A DNA stretch of 64,000 nucleotides, from NCBI RefSeq assembly GCF_030846195.1, contig NZ_JAVCWH010000010.1:17138-81137 (forward strand), written 5' to 3'. This document shows positions 35,456 to 44,310 of the stretch, piece by piece. The notes beneath the pieces are model-generated. The model was not told the DNA's origin. It did no database searches and was given only the letters and a program-made list of their open reading frames with translations. How positions within the stretch are numbered: the first letter of the stretch is position 1; every line of letters starts with the position of its first letter. A program made the translations under genes and the position numbers. The stretch comes from Paracoccus yibinensis (GTDB lineage Bacteria > Pseudomonadota > Alphaproteobacteria > Rhodobacterales > Rhodobacteraceae).

Positions 35456-37663
35456 TCATTCGGCGGCCATGCCCTGCGAATGGTCCTCCTCGACCCGGGC
35501 AGGGCCGTCTTCCCCTGCTCCGGACGGAGGCTCCCGTGCGGGATCGTCCGTGTCGTCTGGTTCCGCGTTATTGGCCTCACCGGTCGGGTCGGTCGGCAGG
35601 GAAGCAGATCCGGCATTCTCGTCGCTGGTTGCCCCGCTTTCGGCAATCCGCAGCCGCAGCGGCTCGGGCAGCCAGCCGGTCTCCGCCAGGAGCCGCTCGG
35701 CTTCCCGCGCCATGTCGGGTTTCTTCAGGTGATCGATGCGCTGCGCCGCTGCCTCCCCTACGCCTTCGCGCACTGCCGCAAGGATGCGCGGCTTGGTGAC
35801 ACGGCCAAGGTAGCTCTCGACCGTGGGCCGCCAGCCCGCCTCCACGAGATCGAGCCCCGTCGCTCGGGCCAGCCGGTCGGCCTCGCGGAGGCGCCGCTCA
35901 AGACCCTGCTGACTGACACCCGTGCCACTGTAGGGGTTCGGCCGCTCGACAAGCGCATTGACCCCGAAGCTGACGCAGTGGGCCAGCAGAGCCAGTCGGC
36001 TTGCATCGTCGAGGTTCTCGAGCCAAGTCCAAAGCCGGTCGTCATCCTCGGCATCGGGCAGGTCTGCCTGCCATGCCGCATGGCGCGCAGCGATCTGTTG
36101 CGCGGGCAGGCTGTCAGCCAGACCCGGGGCCTGCACGGGAAAGTAGACGGTCCGGACAAAGGCCTCCAGGGCCGCGCCGCAGCCGCGGCTGACAAAACAG
36201 TCCAGCACCAGCCGGTGCAGAAGGGCTGTCAGCGCGACATGCGGGTGCGCGGCCAGGGCGTCGCGCAACGCCAAGGTGCGATATGCGGTCAGCTCAACCA
36301 CCAGGCTCTCGGGCAAGGGCTTGAGGGTGTCGGTCTCCTCGGCACTTTCCTCGCCGGTGCCTGGCTCACCCGTCATCGTGACGACGGCGGGCTGTCCGGC
36401 GACGTGGGGCGTGATGCCGCCCGTTGCATCGGGCAATCCCCCGGCCTCGCCGTCTTCAGTCCTTTGCCCGTCCTCATCGTCGGGACGTACATGGCCACGA
36501 TCGACCATCAACCTGCCGTCGGTGCCTATGCTGACAAACACCCCGGCGCGCGCCATCTGCTCGGGCGAAAAGACCACTGGCCTGTGCTCATAAGCCTCGA
36601 GCGCCGCTTCGATCTCGCCTAGCCGCCGGTCGACATCCTTAGGCAGCTCTTCGGCCTCGGCATGCTCGGCCTCGAGCAGGTCGTATTCGTCACGCAAAGC
36701 CTCGCGGGTGGCACGCTCCTCGTCGGTCAGGTCGATGGTGGTGCCGGCGATCTGCCGAAGCCCGCGGTCGTGGCCATAGGGTAAGCTCACGGCCACCTCG
36801 ACCCAGGCCCAGCCTTCCGCGGCGATCGCCTCAGCCTCACACTTCAGCTTCTCCGCGACCAGCCGGTCGAGCAGGGCCACGTCCTGCAGCCAGCCACCAT
36901 CGTCGGTCTCGAAGAGATCGCGCAGCACGATGCCGCCCGCCGCCTCGTAGGCCGAAACACCCACGAAGAGCGCGCGCCGGTCGGAGGCCCGCACCGTGGT
37001 CTCTGTCAGCATGCGGCGGATAGTGTAGGGCTCCTTCGACCAGCTGTCCCTGACCACCTGCCAGACCTGCTCCTGGCGCGCATGGTCGTCGGTCACGGTA
37101 AAGGCCATCAGCTGTTCGAGCGTCATGGCGTCCTCGCCGTAGACCTCGAGCAGCGCCGGCGAGACCGCGGCCAGCCGCAGGCGCTGCCGGACGACCTTGG
37201 CGTCGACGAGAAAGGCCGCGGCGATGGCCTCTTCGGTCATGCCCTCCTCGCGCAGGGTCTGGAAGGCGCGGAACTGATCGAGCGGATGGAGCGGCGCCCG
37301 CTCGATGTTCTCGGCCAAGGACAGTTCGGCCACGAGCACATCCGTCTCGGACCCGCTCCCCGAGACGATGCAGGGCACGGGCGCGGTCTTCGCCAGACGC
37401 TTCTGCTTGACCAGCAGTTCAAGCGCACGGAAGCGCCGGCCGCCGGCAGGCACCTCGAAGAGGCCGGTCTCCGCGCCGTCCTCATCCAGAACGGGACGGA
37501 CATGGAGGGACTGGATCAAGCCGCGCCGGGCAACGGATGCGGCAAGCTCCTCGACCGAGACGCCAGCCTTGATGCGCCGGACATTGGACTGGCTGAGGAC
37601 CAGCTTGTCAAAGGGAATGTCGCGGGCCGAGGCGAGGGTGATGGGGGATATGGCTTTGGCCAT
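35456..37663 (-). CDS. Large ParB/RepB/Spo0J-family nuclease-domain protein
   Basis: A 735-residue protein. The N-terminal ParB domain (about residues 15-130) has QSNVRRIKAGVSVEELAASV, VPAGGRRFRALELL and LAENIERAPLHPLDQFRAF. A helix-turn-helix region follows (GMTEEAIAAAFLVDAKVVRQRLRLA). The long C-terminal half is helical and ends in an acidic, Pro/Gly-rich tail. Proteins of this size and plan are standard on alphaproteobacterial conjugative plasmids; some ParB-like proteins bind CTP, others cut DNA. No parA lies beside it and I found no parS-like site. GGAGAA precedes the ATG at 37663. Its 5' leader resembles that of the ArdC-like gene. Confidence 0.85.
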   Translation of the reverse strand: MAKAISPITLASARDIPFDKLVLSQSNVRRIKAGVSVEELAASVARRGLIQSLHVRPVLDEDGAETGLFEVPAGGRRFRALELLVKQKRLAKTAPVPCIVSGSGSETDVLVAELSLAENIERAPLHPLDQFRAFQTLREEGMTEEAIAAAFLVDAKVVRQRLRLAAVSPALLEVYGEDAMTLEQLMAFTVTDDHARQEQVWQVVRDSWSKEPYTIRRMLTETTVRASDRRALFVGVSAYEAAGGIVLRDLFETDDGGWLQDVALLDRLVAEKLKCEAEAIAAEGWAWVEVAVSLPYGHDRGLRQIAGTTIDLTDEERATREALRDEYDLLEAEHAEAEELPKDVDRRLGEIEAALEAYEHRPVVFSPEQMARAGVFVSIGTDGRLMVDRGHVRPDDEDGQRTEDGEAGGLPDATGGITPHVAGQPAVVTMTGEPGTGEESAEETDTLKPLPESLVVELTAYRTLALRDALAAHPHVALTALLHRLVLDCFVSRGCGAALEAFVRTVYFPVQAPGLADSLPAQQIAARHAAWQADLPDAEDDDRLWTWLENLDDASRLALLAHCVSFGVNALVERPNPYSGTGVSQQGLERRLREADRLARATGLDLVEAGWRPTVESYLGRVTKPRILAAVREGVGEAAAQRIDHLKKPDMAREAERLLAETGWLPEPLRLRIAESGATSDENAGSASLPTDPTGEANNAEPDDTDDPAREPPSGAGEDGPARVEEDHSQGMAAE

Positions 37664-37750
37664 GGGCGTGTTCTCCGCGACGGGCGCCGGGGAGCCTCTC
37701 TCCCTGGCTTCCAACCCGTCACGATCCCCCCAGCCCTCCTTTGCCTCTAC
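37664..37750 (-). promoter_or_regulatory. Conserved structured leader upstream of the ParB-like gene
   Basis: This stretch matches the leader of the ArdC-like gene at 40501-40578. Shared parts include CTCCGCGACGGG, CGCCGG, CCCGTCACG, CAGCC and TTTGCCTCT in the same order and spacing. GACGGG at 37679-37684 can pair with CCCGTC at 37715-37720, enclosing an inner stem CCGGGGAG/CTCCCTGG (37687-37694 with 37700-37707, one mismatch). The gene's binding site directly follows the outer stem. Confidence 0.6.
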
Positions 37751-38114
37751 CGGGCGGCCGCGCCAGGAACGCATCGTGCCTTCAGAAGGTGCCGCGCGTG
37801 CCGCCTCGTGCTCACCGTCAGGGGTCAATGCTGATGGCGCGAGCCCCTGTTCATCCATCACCTGCCCCAGCAACCAGGCGAGGCGAGGCGACGATGGGGT
37901 CTGATCGGGGCGGCTTTGTCATGGGCGCCAGCAACGCTCTGCGAAAACAAGTCCAGAGGGACCGATGCAGGTCTTCCCAATGCCGGTCACGATAAGGGTG
38001 CTGCTGAGGTGGAGCTTGCCTCTGACCTTGCAACCATGGAAAATCGCGAGGCTACCTACCCTCGATCGGCTGCCTCAAGGTGGTCACCCCTGTCTGTGTA
38101 TGTTCGGGACGGCC
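37751..38114. other. Gap upstream of the ParB-like gene
   Basis: The 364 bp between the ParB leader and the frameshifted gene hold no frame that I can support. It should include promoters for the two divergent genes. No ParB-type palindromic site (parS) was found. Confidence 0.4.
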
Positions 38115-38758
38115 ATGAAGAAGACCGCCAAGGTTCCAGTGGAGAAAGTCGTAAAGGGTTTGCTTGTGAAGCACGCATGCCCTGTGCCGTTTCACGCTGT
38201 GCGCACACGGTTTCTGGGCAATATCGCCACCCCCGGAATGTCGGTCTCGCCCTTGCAGATCATCAAGGACCTGTGGGGTGGCGAACTCCCCCCTTCGACA
38301 GCATGGATGAGTTCAACACCCTGCTCGAGGCCTTGGTGCAGGGCTTGTGGAACGAGTTGGCCCGGCACCAGAAGCGCAGCCAGCCCTTCCGGCTCACCCG
38401 CACACCCCTGGACGCAACCGCTGCCAATCTCGGCCTTTACGCCCGTATTCGCCTCGAGGAGTTGGACGGCTTTCTCGAAGGGCTCTTCAACGGGCAGGAG
38501 GCCATCGATCTGCCCGAGCGTGCGCATGAGGCTGTCGGTCACCTCGAAGAGTTGCGGGCCATGATGGCCGGTATTTGCGACCTTGTGGCACGTAACCCCA
38601 AGGCCGATGACCGCACCCAACTCGAGACGACCTTCAAGCATCTGCGCGAGCTGACCCGGATCATGGAAACCGAGATCCACGAGGCCGTGCTGTCCTGCAC
38701 TCGCGCCCGCCGCCAGAGGCTTGAGGCCACGCCCACCGCCAAGCCGACGATCCACTGA
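38115..38758 (+). pseudogene. Conserved plasmid hypothetical gene broken by a single-base frameshift
   Basis: A first frame starts at the ATG at 38115 and reads KKTAKVPVEKVVKGLLVKHA and then SPLQIIKDLWGGELPP. At a run of six C (about 38288-38293) the matching continuation FDSMDEFNTLLEALVQGLWN lies in another frame, which runs on to 38758. Restoring one C would join both halves into a protein of about 214 residues. SPLxxIKxLWGGELPxFDS...LWNxLxRHQ is a pattern I recall from conserved plasmid proteins of unknown function. The downstream part also has an ATG at 38303 and might be translated alone (151 residues). It may be a real mutation or a homopolymer sequencing error. It is coupled by TGATG to the next gene. 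Confidence 0.75.
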
Positions 38759-39201
38759 TGGCCCTGTCCTCCGAGGAACGTCTTCGCGAAAAGCTGCGCA
38801 AGATCGAGGCGCTTTATGCCGGTGCTGCGACCGCCGGGGAGAAAACTGCGGCAGGTGCCGCGGCGGAGCGCATTCGGCGCCAGTTCGAGGCCATCAGCAG
38901 GACGGAGCAGGCTGAGGAGTTCAAGTTCTCGATCACCGATCCCTGGTCACGTCAGCTCTTCATCGCCCTGTGCCGGCGCTACGGCATGAAGCCGTTCCGC
39001 TATCCGCGCATGCACCGCCAGACCGTCATGGTCCGCGCCCCGGCCAGTTTCGTCCACGTGACGCTATGGCCGGAATTCGAGGAGCTCAGCCGCGCCTTGA
39101 CGTCCCACCTCGATGACATCACCAGGAAAATCATTCGCGAGGAAGTGCACGAAGCCACCCAGGACGCGGACGAGATCAACGAGCCGCGTCAGCTGCGCTG
39201 A
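38758..39201 (+). CDS. Conserved plasmid hypothetical protein (DUF2786-like N-terminus)
   Basis: A 147-residue protein. The N-terminal helix pair EERLREKLRKIEALYAGAATAGEKTAAGAAAERI resembles DUF2786 regions. The C-terminal part has DPWSRQLFIALCRRYGMKPFRYPRMHRQTVMVRAP, a possible nucleic-acid-binding segment. Proteins of this type commonly accompany the preceding gene on alphaproteobacterial plasmids. Function is unknown. The ATG overlaps the upstream stop (TGATG), so the pair forms an operon. Confidence 0.65.
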   Translation: MALSSEERLREKLRKIEALYAGAATAGEKTAAGAAAERIRRQFEAISRTEQAEEFKFSITDPWSRQLFIALCRRYGMKPFRYPRMHRQTVMVRAPASFVHVTLWPEFEELSRALTSHLDDITRKIIREEVHEATQDADEINEPRQLR

Positions 39202-39490
39202 GATGTTTTCGGCCGTACCTTCGAAGCAGGCCCACGCGGCGACCGGGAGAAGACAGCTCCACGCCCTCACCCGGCGCGTTCCCGGCCATGCAGATGGACG
39301 GCTGCAGGTCTCCTGAGGGAAGCCGGCGCGAGGCCGGGCGGCTGTAAACCGTGCTCAGGCAAGACATGTCGAACCGGGGGGCGGTCGTGACACCGGCTGC
39401 TGGATGACCCCCGTCTCGCAGGCTGAGTTGGACCGATATCGGCGTGGTCGGACGGGGGTGATCCTCCGGCACGTCCAGGCGCACACCTTG

Positions 39491-40492
39491 CTACACCGTG
39501 CCGGTGAAAACAGGAGAACCAGGGTGGCCCGCATCTGTTTCATCGGGTGCGCGGGAAGACAGAGGGGCAGGCTGCTGCGCGTGCATCCAGTCGGCGGCCT
39601 GCTGGGCCTTGGCCGCGGCGGTGAACAGGGCGCGGGGGTCGTTCTCCAAGACGCGCAACCACGACGCAAGGTAGGCGGCATGGTCGGGACGCGGATGGTG
39701 GGCAATGCCGAGATCGGCAAGCACGAGGCCACTGAGGATCTCCACGCAGCATTCTTCCGCCGCATAAGCCGCCGAGCCAAACCGGCCCGACAGATCGCGG
39801 TCAAGCCTGTGCTTTGCCCCGGAGGCGTGACCGTGCTCATGCAGCCAGACGCCATAGAACGACGGGGCGTCCCGAAACGACCCGAAGTCCGGCATGACTA
39901 CCGTATCCGACGAGGGACGATAAAAGGCGTCCGGCCCTCCGAACACGGTTGTGATCCCCAGGTTGGCGACAAAGGCCTCTGCCTGCGCCAAACGCTCGTT
40001 CTCCGACAGCAGGTGTGTCGGAGGGCGCTCGTACCCGTCCACCTGGTCGACATTGAACACGGAAAAGGCGCGGGCAAACATCCGCACGCGGCCGATGTCG
40101 TCCTTGCCGGTATCCCCGGCCTCGTCGAACGAGGACACCTGCTTCCACAAGACGATGGTGGTCGAGCGCTCGCCCTTGCGCACCTGCGCCCCGGCCTCTT
40201 GCCACTGCCGATAGGTACCCCAAAGGCCATTGTTGTACCCGGAGACCATGGCTGCGGCCCATAGCGCAACGGTGTTGATGCCCCGGTAACGCCTGCCGGA
40301 TGCCACGTTGGTCGGCCGGGCGGCACAGCTTCCGTTGTGAAACCACGGTGCATGCCACTCCCCTGCCCCGTGTTCGATTGCCGCAATGATGGCGGCCGTG
40401 ACGCGCGCGTAAGTGTCGGCCCGCGAACCGGCAGCATCGCCAACGCGTGCAGAATGCGTCAGCCGGTCGGCACCGTTGTTGTGTCTGGGCAT
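39491..40492 (-). CDS. ArdC-like protein (ssDNA-binding plus zincin-like metallopeptidase)
   Basis: A 333-residue protein. The N-terminal ArdC/DUF1738 region has RADTYARVTAAIIAAIEHGAGEWHAPW, NVASGRRYRGINTVALW and VRKGERSTTIVLWK. The C-terminal zincin-like domain has WLHEHGHASG (an HExxH motif, near residue 218) and AYAAEECCVEILSG, where a further Glu could bind the metal. ArdC proteins bind single-stranded DNA and protect incoming plasmid DNA from restriction. No gene lies within the 289 bp downstream. Its 5' leader is shared with the ParB-like gene. Confidence 0.85.
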   Translation of the reverse strand: MPRHNNGADRLTHSARVGDAAGSRADTYARVTAAIIAAIEHGAGEWHAPWFHNGSCAARPTNVASGRRYRGINTVALWAAAMVSGYNNGLWGTYRQWQEAGAQVRKGERSTTIVLWKQVSSFDEAGDTGKDDIGRVRMFARAFSVFNVDQVDGYERPPTHLLSENERLAQAEAFVANLGITTVFGGPDAFYRPSSDTVVMPDFGSFRDAPSFYGVWLHEHGHASGAKHRLDRDLSGRFGSAAYAAEECCVEILSGLVLADLGIAHHPRPDHAAYLASWLRVLENDPRALFTAAAKAQQAADWMHAQQPAPLSSRAPDETDAGHPGSPVFTGTV

Positions 40493-40500
40493 CGCAATAT

Positions 40501-40578
40501 CCTCCGCGACGGGGCGCCGGAGGCCTTTCCTCCGGTCTTCATCCCGTCACGCAGTGACCAGCCAAGCTTTGCCTCTCG
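40501..40578 (-). promoter_or_regulatory. Conserved structured leader upstream of the ArdC-like gene
   Basis: This is the second copy of the leader seen at 37664-37750. GACGGG at 40508-40513 pairs with CCCGTC at 40543-40548, and inside it CCGGAGG at 40517-40523 pairs perfectly with CCTCCGG at 40529-40535. The inner stem differs in sequence from the other copy but keeps pairing. It lies directly before the ribosome binding site. Confidence 0.6.
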
Positions 40579-40888
40579 AAACCCGAGGGATCCCTTGCGG
40601 TCGTCCACGAGCGCCGTAGCAAACGTCACGGTCAAAGCCTGATCTGCAGCCCACCACGCGCAGTGGTTCATTCATGATTGGAGAACAGAAGTCCCTTCAA
40701 CCACACCCTAACGACGTAAAGGGCGGTAAGCGGTCCCCTGCGCCGCGGCATGGCAGCCGCGGCACAAGCTCAAAAGCCGACGCTCAGACGGCGCGCAACT
40801 GCAAATGGTGCCTAACAATCCAGGTGGCGAAAATGCGGACTGACGGAAATGCGGCGCGGCAAGCGCGGCGTAATTCCAACCCGGACGT

Positions 40889-41040
40889 GAGAGTGTCCGC
40901 CCTTTTGTGTACGACCCATCGGGTCCATGCTTCATCGATAGGAAGCATGCATGACGATCTCCAAGGAAATTCTGGACGAACTGCTGAAGGGTGTTGAGCG
41001 CACTCAGGATAGGACAGGCTTGAAGCGGCTAGCGATCTAA
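40889..41040 (+). mobile_element. Truncated IS256-family left end
   Basis: An ATG at 40951 opens MTISKEILDELLKGVER, the characteristic N-terminus of IS256-family transposases, preceded by AGGAAG. After about 17 codons similarity is lost and the frame ends at 41040. Upstream, GAGAGTGTCCGCCCTTTTGTGTA from 40889 resembles the terminal region of such elements. The remainder of the transposase is absent. The break lies about 50 bp left of the defence-like island, so it marks the island's edge. Confidence 0.7.
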
Positions 41041-41045
41041 ACCCG

Positions 41046-42632
41046 TCATACTTCGTTCACCTTGGGAGCGTCCGAGTTTGGCTCATATTCAGCGAAGTCG
41101 CCAATTGATGCTTTTCCGGCGACCCGTCCGCCGAGGACATCGGTCATAACATTTTCAAAAGCCTCGACGACTTTGCCCGGCGTTTCGGCGAGCTTATGCT
41201 CGAACAGCAGAGCGTCGTGCATTGGCAAAACGATTCTGGTGTCTCGGATGGATGCTACCATTAGCAGGGTCCGCTTGAATATCAACGATGCAGTGCCCTG
41301 GACCACTTGGCTGACGGCTGAACGCTGCTCTTTACCTGTGAGTTGTCCCTTGTTGGCTCGCCGGTAGTGGTTGCCCAGGATAGTGGTCACCCGGCCGCCA
41401 CTCTGAAATTCGGTCCAGACTTCCTTCTTCCATTCTTCGTATCGCTGGAAGCGCCGGAACGCCTCCTTTGCCTTTTGCCTGTCAACTCCAAGAGATACGG
41501 CGGCGTCCACAAGCGCCTTGCGGCTCATGCCGTAAGCATAAGACAGAAACAACTGCTTGGCAGCTTTGCGAGCGCCGCGAAGACCCAAGTACGTAGTTGC
41601 GAAGAGTTCATACATGTCGCCAGCCGCATAGAGCCGCTTGAGCTCCTCATCGCCTGAGAGTGCTGCCATGATTCCTACTTCGAACTGATCGAAGTCAACG
41701 TAACAAAGTTTCGCATCACCGTGAGCGGCTACAATCGACCGATATCGTTTTGGGATGTTCTGGAGGCTGGGACTACGAAGCTGTACACGGGACGTGCGCG
41801 AACCGAATACGTCCACCATGGGTCGCGTGCCGTCTGTTGACAGCGTGAGTGAGCCGAGCACTTTGCGCGTGGTGTCCAACGCGAGAAGCGCCATGGTATC
41901 GCCACCGAAATCGCGATCATGTGGCACAAATTCGAGGAGGTATTCGACGGAAACCTCATCCAATTCGAAGCCTTCCTTGATCAATTTGGCCTCGATGTTA
42001 CGCCTGCTTGGCGTTTCGAGCGGCATGTCGTGTTTTGCAGAATAGTCTTTAAGTGCCAAGAAATAGTCGTGCTCTGCCTGTGCACGCTTTTTCGAAAGTC
42101 CGGCGGTATCAAGTGAAATGCCAGCCGACATCGAATGCTGGAGCAACCGGTAGACGGGCACCTCAACTGAGAAAAAGCGCTCAAGCTCACCGTCGGCGGA
42201 TGCACGCTCGCGGAGGTCAAGATACATTGCCGCTATCGCCGTTGCGGCCTTGGCTGCGACCGCCTCGTCGAACGGAGCACCCTTATTAAATATCTTCTGG
42301 TAAGCGTCACAGACCTCCTGTGCGGCCCCGTACTGCCCCAGATGTGCTGTGACGTCGCGCTTCTCGCGGGAGAGCCGTTCTTCTGGGATTCCGCTGACCG
42401 CGATGCGAAGTTCGTCAACGTCGATGATTATACCAGGCAGCGTACCCGTACTATCAAACAGTGCATCGCGGATCATCCAGAAGTCATGGCACAATATAGG
42501 GCCTTGAAATGAGACGACACTCGCAGCATCGGTCTCCTGAAGTCGGCCGTCCTGGAACCAATAGAAAGCGTCCGCTCCCCTCCCGGTGAAGTCCTTTACG
42601 AAGAGCAGCAGGAGAGGAATCTGATCAATCAT
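41046..42632 (-). CDS. Family A DNA polymerase (PolA-like) linked to a reverse transcriptase
   Basis: A 528-residue protein with a complete family A polymerase domain: motif A YVDFDQFEVGIMAALSGD near residue 312, motif B RKAAKQLFLSYAYGMS near residue 357, motif C LPMHDALLFE near residue 470. The N-terminal third may be a degenerate 3'-5' exonuclease-like region; no 5' nuclease is present. Relative to E. coli Pol I, the O-helix position 762 is Leu, not Phe, and motif C reads HDA, not HDE. The chosen ATG at 42632 has GAGG 9 bases upstream and overlaps the reverse transcriptase stop by 8 bases; an earlier TTG at 42650 is less likely. It is the last gene of the four-gene operon and is too short to replace cellular Pol I. 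Copying of DNA made by the reverse transcriptase is my inference. Confidence 0.88.
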   Translation of the reverse strand: MIDQIPLLLLFVKDFTGRGADAFYWFQDGRLQETDAASVVSFQGPILCHDFWMIRDALFDSTGTLPGIIIDVDELRIAVSGIPEERLSREKRDVTAHLGQYGAAQEVCDAYQKIFNKGAPFDEAVAAKAATAIAAMYLDLRERASADGELERFFSVEVPVYRLLQHSMSAGISLDTAGLSKKRAQAEHDYFLALKDYSAKHDMPLETPSRRNIEAKLIKEGFELDEVSVEYLLEFVPHDRDFGGDTMALLALDTTRKVLGSLTLSTDGTRPMVDVFGSRTSRVQLRSPSLQNIPKRYRSIVAAHGDAKLCYVDFDQFEVGIMAALSGDEELKRLYAAGDMYELFATTYLGLRGARKAAKQLFLSYAYGMSRKALVDAAVSLGVDRQKAKEAFRRFQRYEEWKKEVWTEFQSGGRVTTILGNHYRRANKGQLTGKEQRSAVSQVVQGTASLIFKRTLLMVASIRDTRIVLPMHDALLFEHKLAETPGKVVEAFENVMTDVLGGRVAGKASIGDFAEYEPNSDAPKVNEV

Positions 42633-44310
42633 AGCTGCTAACCTCGTCAACGAGGTTCAGGAGATCCGTGCTTTCCCTTACGGCGAACGGGAGACCACCT
42701 TCATTGGAGTGGCGCTCCGCTCTGGGGCCCGTTCCCTTCAGGCAGACGGGCACTCGGCCATATAGCGAACGGCGTGCCTCTTCTTCTAAGATTGACGAGG
42801 CAATGAGGAGGTAGCGGGCGTTCTGGTAGGGCAACGTCCCGAACTCCTGCAAACACCTCTCGATCAGTGCCTTCTCACCTGTGCAACGGAGCCAGATCAG
42901 GATGGCTGCTGCCTCGCCAGACTTCATGTCCTCCCGCAGCTTGCGATCCGCGAGCGCAACGAGATCGTCGGACCCGTGCCGCCGCATGGCGAGCAGCATC
43001 CAGATGTTATAATTCTGCCAGTCGTGGATCGCTCCTTCCTCTGCGAGCAGGAATGCCTCTAGGGCCGGCAGACAGCGCCCCTCACGGTCAAGCGTGGCGA
43101 TCAAGCGGCAGTACTGATCAGTCGTAACGGCATGCTCGGACAGCGAGCGCGACAGTGCGTCGAGGAGATTTAGCGACAACGCATCACCCACGTCAAAAAG
43201 TCCGGACTCCACGATCTTCGCCACCCGGTTTACCGCAAAGCGGAAGGTGCGCGACTGCGAGTCCCCCTCGGCAATGCACCGGCTTAGAATCTCAAAGATA
43301 TACGTTACTGACCTAGTCACGATTCGACGACTGCGGGATTGCCACATCTGGTTGATCGCGATGGTGGAACTGTCCTGTGATGGGAAGTGCTCTGCTACTT
43401 TTTCGTTCGAAACGTCGGGCCCGAGTATCTCTGTCTTGTTAGCGTTGATATTGAGGCCGACCGTCCGCAACTGCCGGATGACGTCCTGAAGGGCTCGCCG
43501 CGCGTGCAGTTCGGAGTCGGCAATGATGCGGATGTCATCGACGTAGCGATAGTAATCGTAGCCCTTCCTCACCATTTCTTTGTCCACCAACGACAGCAGG
43601 ATATTGGAGAGGAAGGCCGATGCATCACGGTTCTGTGGCAGCCCGTGGTCGCGGCTGAACGTCCATTGCGTTAGGAGCCGGTCGAGAGTGGCAATTGCGT
43701 TACGGATCTGCAGCTTCTCCGGTCCGGCTGCCACAAGATCCGGAACTGCCTGCTCGAGAGCCTTGATGATCTGCGCGCGCGAAATATTCTCGAAGAAATT
43801 GCTTAGGTCGGTGACCAATAGATAGCGTCCCGACTTACGGAAGGTAAGCGTGACGCCTTCGAAGGTGAACCAGCGGTCGATTTTGTTTTTGAACAGATAC
43901 TTCGCATTGAGAGGAGCTGGCTCGAACCGATAGCTTAGTACTCGATGACCAAGGAGTGGATCGTAAAACGGAATTAAAAAACTGCAGATGGCCTGATAGA
44001 CGAAGCGATCGAAGAAATCGGTTTCCAAACCATAGCGCTCACCGTATCCTTTCTTTGGAATATTGCGAACAACGCTACGCGTACCCCGGTACTCACCGTT
44101 CCATTCTTGCAAAAGCGAGATGATAATCCGCTTTGCGTCGGCTGGATTGTTGAAAAGGTCGTCATACTGAAGGCAGTCAAAGTACCAATCGTCACGCATG
44201 TCCTGACGGAGGTGCTTCAGCACTAGATCGAAATCGACCGGGAACCCGAGCGCTTGCCCGTTGCGCCAGAAAGCCGGATCAAGCGCATATTCGCTCTTTT
44301 CGTCAGTCAT
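42625..44310 (-). CDS. Defence-type reverse transcriptase (UG/Abi-like)
   Basis: A 561-residue protein. The reverse transcriptase core shows motif A LLVTDLSNFFENISRAQI near residue 163, a motif B-like GLPQNRDASAFLSNILL near residue 225 and the catalytic YVDD in YRYVDDIRIIADSE near residue 257. The C-terminal 240 residues are helical repeat-like without a recognisable maturase or endonuclease domain, as in UG/Abi-group defence reverse transcriptases. I chose the ATG at 44310 (AGGGTGA upstream); the frame remains open to 44610 but that would overlap the helicase gene. It is not a group II intron protein. It lies between the helicase and the polymerase genes on one strand, with the polymerase start overlapping its stop. 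Confidence 0.88.
   Translation of the reverse strand: MTDEKSEYALDPAFWRNGQALGFPVDFDLVLKHLRQDMRDDWYFDCLQYDDLFNNPADAKRIIISLLQEWNGEYRGTRSVVRNIPKKGYGERYGLETDFFDRFVYQAICSFLIPFYDPLLGHRVLSYRFEPAPLNAKYLFKNKIDRWFTFEGVTLTFRKSGRYLLVTDLSNFFENISRAQIIKALEQAVPDLVAAGPEKLQIRNAIATLDRLLTQWTFSRDHGLPQNRDASAFLSNILLSLVDKEMVRKGYDYYRYVDDIRIIADSELHARRALQDVIRQLRTVGLNINANKTEILGPDVSNEKVAEHFPSQDSSTIAINQMWQSRSRRIVTRSVTYIFEILSRCIAEGDSQSRTFRFAVNRVAKIVESGLFDVGDALSLNLLDALSRSLSEHAVTTDQYCRLIATLDREGRCLPALEAFLLAEEGAIHDWQNYNIWMLLAMRRHGSDDLVALADRKLREDMKSGEAAAILIWLRCTGEKALIERCLQEFGTLPYQNARYLLIASSILEEEARRSLYGRVPVCLKGTGPRAERHSNEGGLPFAVRESTDLLNLVDEVSSYD

Noticed and set aside
37664..38302. parS site for the ParB-like protein
   Set aside because: No copy or close variant of the usual ParB palindrome was found near the gene.
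42625..44310. Group II intron
   Set aside because: The reverse transcriptase lacks maturase and HNH domains and no intron RNA ends (domain V/VI) are visible around it.
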